From assembly GCF_001592305.1 (NCBI RefSeq), contig NZ_BCWR01000008.1, forward strand, positions 1-64,000: DNA of 64,000 nucleotides, in the 5' to 3' direction. The translations under genes were made by a program, and so were the position numbers. The notes under the pieces were generated by a model that was not told the DNA's origin, made no database searches, and saw nothing but the letters and a program-made list of their open reading frames with translations. This document shows, piece after piece, positions 61,214 through 64,000 of the stretch (the stretch's first letter is position 1; each line of letters starts with the position of its first letter). The DNA comes from Hydrogenophaga taeniospiralis CCUG 15921 (lineage in GTDB: Bacteria; Pseudomonadota; Gammaproteobacteria; Burkholderiales; Burkholderiaceae_C).

Positions 61214-61231
61214 CACCCCTCCGGCGGGGTG
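61214..61231 (+). terminator. short hairpin after the FadL-type gene
   Basis: CACCCC and GGGGTG pair around TCCGGC 1 bp after the stop; the following bases (ATAGACC) are not T-rich, so it is a weak terminator candidate. Confidence 0.35.
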
Positions 61232-61299
61232 ATAGACCGGAAACGGATCGATCGGAGGGGCACCGCCAGACGCGGTCTCTCCGGTGCGAAATGCCTGCG

Positions 61300-61377
61300 C
61301 CCAGGGCACCGCCGGGCCGGCTTTGCCGGACGGCCAGTGCCGCCCCCTTGAGGGGGTCGCGCGAAGCGCGGTGGGGG
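61300..61377 (+). repeat. dispersed intergenic repeat with covarying hairpin, copy D
   Basis: It ends 9 bp before the NDUFA9-type gene stop (61387, minus strand), G-run towards the gene. The 37-nt hairpin at 61305-61341, in gene sense, has outer GGCACT/GGTGCC (one U-G pair), middle GCCG/CGGC and inner CCGGC/GCCGG stems around AAA. Confidence 0.75.
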
Positions 61378-61386
61378 TGTTCCTTC

Positions 61387-62331
61387 CTAGCCACGCCGCA
61401 GCGTGAGCAGGCGGCTGCGGCCGTTGCCACCGCCCAGATAGGTGGGCGCCACCGCCACCACGGACGAGGGCCGGATGCCCAGATCGGCCAGGCCGGGCAG
61501 TTGGCCCGTGGCCACGTTGTCGACCCGCATGGCGTCCAGGTTGTCGCGGCTCATCAGCGGTTCGCCCGGCGCCAGTTCCATCATCAGCGCCTGCAGCCGC
61601 CCCAGCGCCATGGGCAGTGGGACGATGGGCCGCTGGTGGCTGCCGAGGCGCCCGGCCAGGCGCACCAGATCGGCCAGCGTGAACACGTCGGGCCCCGCGC
61701 ACTCGTAGGTCTGGCCCACGCTGTGGCGCGCCGGGCCGGTGCCCAGGGCACAGGCCACCACGGCACGGGCCACGTCTTCCACCCACACCGGCTGGAAGCG
61801 CACGCCCGCGCCAGCCAGCGGCAGCACGGGGAACACCGCCTGCAGCCGGGCGAACAGGTTGAGAAAACGGTCGCCGGCGCCAAAGATCACGCTGGGGCGC
61901 AACACGGTCAGGTCCAGCCCGGCCTGGCGCAGCACCTGCTCGCCGCGTGCCTTGCTGCGTTGGTAACGCGACGGCGCGTCCAGGCCCACGCCCAGCGCGC
62001 TCACATGCACCACGCGGCGTACCCCGGTGGCCGCGCAGGCGCGCGCCAGCGTGGCCGGCAGCGCCACGTGGGTGCGCTCGAACGCCGCTTCGCTGCCGTG
62101 CAGGATGGCCACGAGGTTGATCACTGCGTCGTGCCCGGGCAGCAGCCGGGCGAGCTGTGCCTCGTCGTGTACGTCGGCTTCGATCACGGTCAGGCGCGGC
62201 AGGTGCTGCACGGCGCTGGCATTCGCGGCGCGCCGCGTGGGCACCGTGACGCAGCCGTCAGCACGCTGCAACTTCTCGCAGACGTGGCGTCCCACGAATC
62301 CGGTACCCCCCAGGACAAGGATGTTTTTCAT
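61387..62331 (-). CDS. complex I NDUFA9-type NAD(P)-binding SDR
   Basis: 314 residues, an atypical (extended-like) SDR. The N-terminal cofactor motif is LVLGGTGFVGRHVCEKL, followed by ARRAANASAV-type and VHVSALGVGLDAPSRYQRSKARGE regions in which Tyr is followed by QRSK as in atypical SDRs. LRPSVIFGAGDRFLNLFARL is typical of the NDUFA9/COQ11 group. Members bind NAD(P)H and are linked to complex I assembly or ubiquinone synthesis. It follows the truncated slt gene (33 bp) on the same strand. Confidence 0.87.
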   Translation of the reverse strand: MKNILVLGGTGFVGRHVCEKLQRADGCVTVPTRRAANASAVQHLPRLTVIEADVHDEAQLARLLPGHDAVINLVAILHGSEAAFERTHVALPATLARACAATGVRRVVHVSALGVGLDAPSRYQRSKARGEQVLRQAGLDLTVLRPSVIFGAGDRFLNLFARLQAVFPVLPLAGAGVRFQPVWVEDVARAVVACALGTGPARHSVGQTYECAGPDVFTLADLVRLAGRLGSHQRPIVPLPMALGRLQALMMELAPGEPLMSRDNLDAMRVDNVATGQLPGLADLGIRPSSVVAVAPTYLGGGNGRSRLLTLRRG

Positions 62332-62364
62332 GGAGCGATCACGGGGTGGGAACGGTTGAGGGGG

Positions 62365-64000
62365 TCAAGGCAGCTCGCGGTTGACCGCGGTGGGGTCGGC
62401 GCGCGGCCCCACCATGCCCAGCCGCGCGCGCAGCGACTGCGGCCGGCCGCTCAGGATGGCGGCGTAGTTGGTGGTGTTGGCCAGCACGCGCTTGACGTAG
62501 TCGCGGGTCTCGTCGAACGGGATGTTCTCGGCCCAGATGTCACCGGGCAGCACCGGCCCGTTGCGCCAGGCCCGGGGCCGCCCGGGGCCGGCGTTGTAGG
62601 CGGCGGCGGCCATGGGCAGCGAGCCCTCGAAGTCGTCCAGCGCGAATTTCAGGTAGGCCGTGCCGATGGCGATGTTGGTGTCGCGCTCGCCGATCTGGTG
62701 CGGCCGGAAGTCGGTCAAGCCGATCTTGCGCGCGGTCCAGCGCGCCGTGGCCGGCATCACCTGCATCAGGCCCGACGCGCCCACGCCGGAGCGCGCGTCC
62801 ATCACGAAACGGCTTTCCTGGCGGATCAGGCCGTACACGTAGGCCGGGTCCAGGCCGATCTCGCTGGCGCGCCTCACCACGGTGCTGCGGTACGGCATGG
62901 GAAAGCGCTGCGCATGGTCCTGGGCCATCGGCGTGCGCTCGCTGGTGTTGATGCAGCGGTCCCACAGATCGTTCTGGCAGGCCAGTTGGGCGGCGGCGAG
63001 CAGTTCGCGCTCGTTCATGCCGCCCGGCGTGTGCAGGCCGACGGTGTAGTTCCACTCACGCACGCCCTCGCTGCGCAGCCCCAGGCGGATGGCGGCGAGC
63101 GCGCGTTGCAGGCCGGGGTTGCGCTCGGCGGCCCGCAGCTCCTGCGGCTGAAGGGGTTCGGGCGCGGGCGGCACCGTCACCAGGCGGCCCAGTTCCTCCA
63201 GCGCCAGCTGCTCGTAAAAGCCGCGCGACGAGGCGATGGAGGCGTACAGCTCGCGCGAGCGGGCCGTGGCCGCCAGCGCGTCGGGCTCCTTGAGCGCCTG
63301 CATGGCGCGGGCGCGCCAGTACACCCACACCGGCTCGCGCTGCTGGGTTTCGTCCATCGCGGCGATGGCATCGCGCACCAAGCCCCAGGCCCCGGCGCGC
63401 AAGGCGGCGCGCGCCATCCAGGCCAGGTGGTCGCTGGGCATGAGGTTCGTCTGTCCGCGGGTGAAGTGCTCCAGCGCGTTGTCGTGCAGCTTCTGCGCCG
63501 CGCGTTTGCCGATCACGCCCCAGAGCCAGCTGCGCTCTTCCTGTGTGAGCTGGGCCTTCCAGCGTGTGCGCTCCATCTCCAGCGCCGCGAGCGCCGGCTC
63601 CTTGTCGGCCAGGCGGATGATGGCCAGCGTCACCATCTCCTTGGTGCGCGGGCGGATCGCGGTGATCTTTTCGTCCAGGTACTTGGCGGGGTCGCTGGCG
63701 ATGGCGCTGACGGTGGCCACCCAGTCCGGGTCCAGCATGGCCACGGCCTGTTCGGCCGCGCGCGGGCGGTTGGCCTCCATCGCCAGCCGGGCGCGCCGCC
63801 AGGCCACCTCGGGAGCGAGATGGCCGCTGTTGAGCAGGGCCTGCGCGGCGGTGGCGCAGCCGACGTCGGCATCGCGTTGGCTCAGCCAGAGGCGCTGCAC
63901 CTGGGTGGCCACCACATCGGCGGGCGTGCGCCGGTCCACCGCGTCGAGCATCAGGGCGTAACAACGCAGCTCGCGGTCGTCGTTCATGCGGTAGTGGGGC
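62365..64000 (-). CDS. slt: soluble lytic murein transglycosylase, N-terminus beyond window
   Basis: At least 545 residues visible; the frame stays open to the window end, and the first in-frame ATG (63987) lies inside the helical region, so the signal peptide and start are probably outside. Most of the visible part is the alpha-superhelical ring (about residues 1-370). The C-terminal lysozyme-like domain has LIRQESRFVMDARSGVGASG with the catalytic Glu, LMQVMPATA, and AAAYNAGPGRPRAW. It cleaves peptidoglycan to 1,6-anhydro-muropeptides in the periplasm. Confidence 0.92.
   Translation of the reverse strand, partial: PHYRMNDDRELRCYALMLDAVDRRTPADVVATQVQRLWLSQRDADVGCATAAQALLNSGHLAPEVAWRRARLAMEANRPRAAEQAVAMLDPDWVATVSAIASDPAKYLDEKITAIRPRTKEMVTLAIIRLADKEPALAALEMERTRWKAQLTQEERSWLWGVIGKRAAQKLHDNALEHFTRGQTNLMPSDHLAWMARAALRAGAWGLVRDAIAAMDETQQREPVWVYWRARAMQALKEPDALAATARSRELYASIASSRGFYEQLALEELGRLVTVPPAPEPLQPQELRAAERNPGLQRALAAIRLGLRSEGVREWNYTVGLHTPGGMNERELLAAAQLACQNDLWDRCINTSERTPMAQDHAQRFPMPYRSTVVRRASEIGLDPAYVYGLIRQESRFVMDARSGVGASGLMQVMPATARWTARKIGLTDFRPHQIGERDTNIAIGTAYLKFALDDFEGSLPMAAAAYNAGPGRPRAWRNGPVLPGDIWAENIPFDETRDYVKRVLANTTNYAAILSGRPQSLRARLGMVGPRADPTAVNRELP

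Overview
The window is GC-rich, densely coding DNA from a betaproteobacterium. It is most likely a member of the Burkholderiales, family Comamonadaceae (Hydrogenophaga-like). This placement is inferred from gene content, codon use, a GtsABC-type glucose transporter beside glk, and a dispersed intergenic repeat; no rRNA or tRNA gene is present to confirm it. About 50 protein genes are supported. I see no integrase, transposase, complete prophage, CRISPR array or RNA gene.

Layout. (1) 1-7932 (+): a tightly coupled catabolic operon of FGGY kinase, class II aldolase, class III aminotransferase, a second aldolase-like protein without the metal ligands, MFS carrier, SDR and aldehyde dehydrogenase. 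Its substrate is unknown. (2) 7949-11088: a DUF2147 protein, a DUF6916 protein, a GNAT acetyltransferase and three phage-tail-collar (MdpB-like) proteins with no phage around them. (3) 11488-22067 (+): a 2285-residue secreted Ig-like/Calx-beta/DUF11 protein coupled to a 1241-residue outer-membrane barrel protein. (4) 22190-26869 (-): a 1559-residue secreted fusion of beta-propellers, LamG, PKD, a di-heme cytochrome c domain and a ricin-type lectin. (5) 27099-38085: a divergent sugar or polyol locus. The minus arm encodes a ribose-type ABC transporter, an aldo/keto reductase, a DhnA-type aldolase and an orphan amino-acid-type binding protein; the plus arm encodes an FGGY kinase, a GlpD-like dehydrogenase and a GntR regulator. 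(6) 38103-42812: housekeeping genes (folB, pteridine-reductase-like SDR, MidA-type methyltransferase, DUF2905, a Hanks-type kinase, trxC). (7) 42959-50524: glucose use (glk, a four-gene glucose ABC transporter) followed by a two-component system. (8) 50622-58529 (-): trehalose metabolism (otsB, a GH15 enzyme, otsA), cca, NIPSNAP, PhzF and GST. (9) 58772-61212: a CsoR-like repressor diverging from a DUF302 lipoprotein and a FadL-type porin across a 35-bp palindrome. (10) 61387-64000: an NDUFA9-type SDR and a truncated lytic transglycosylase.

The sequence-level signals I rate highest are these. Four copies of a repeat lie just downstream of stop codons in one orientation, each holding a 37-nt hairpin whose stems differ in sequence but stay paired (46335, 52515, 58695, 61305). 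The tail-collar/giant-adhesin/barrel locus and the cytochrome-lectin fusion follow. The CsoR-like protein with non-standard ligand positions and its palindrome, and the paired near-palindromic operators at 33857 and 33946, are the best regulatory leads.
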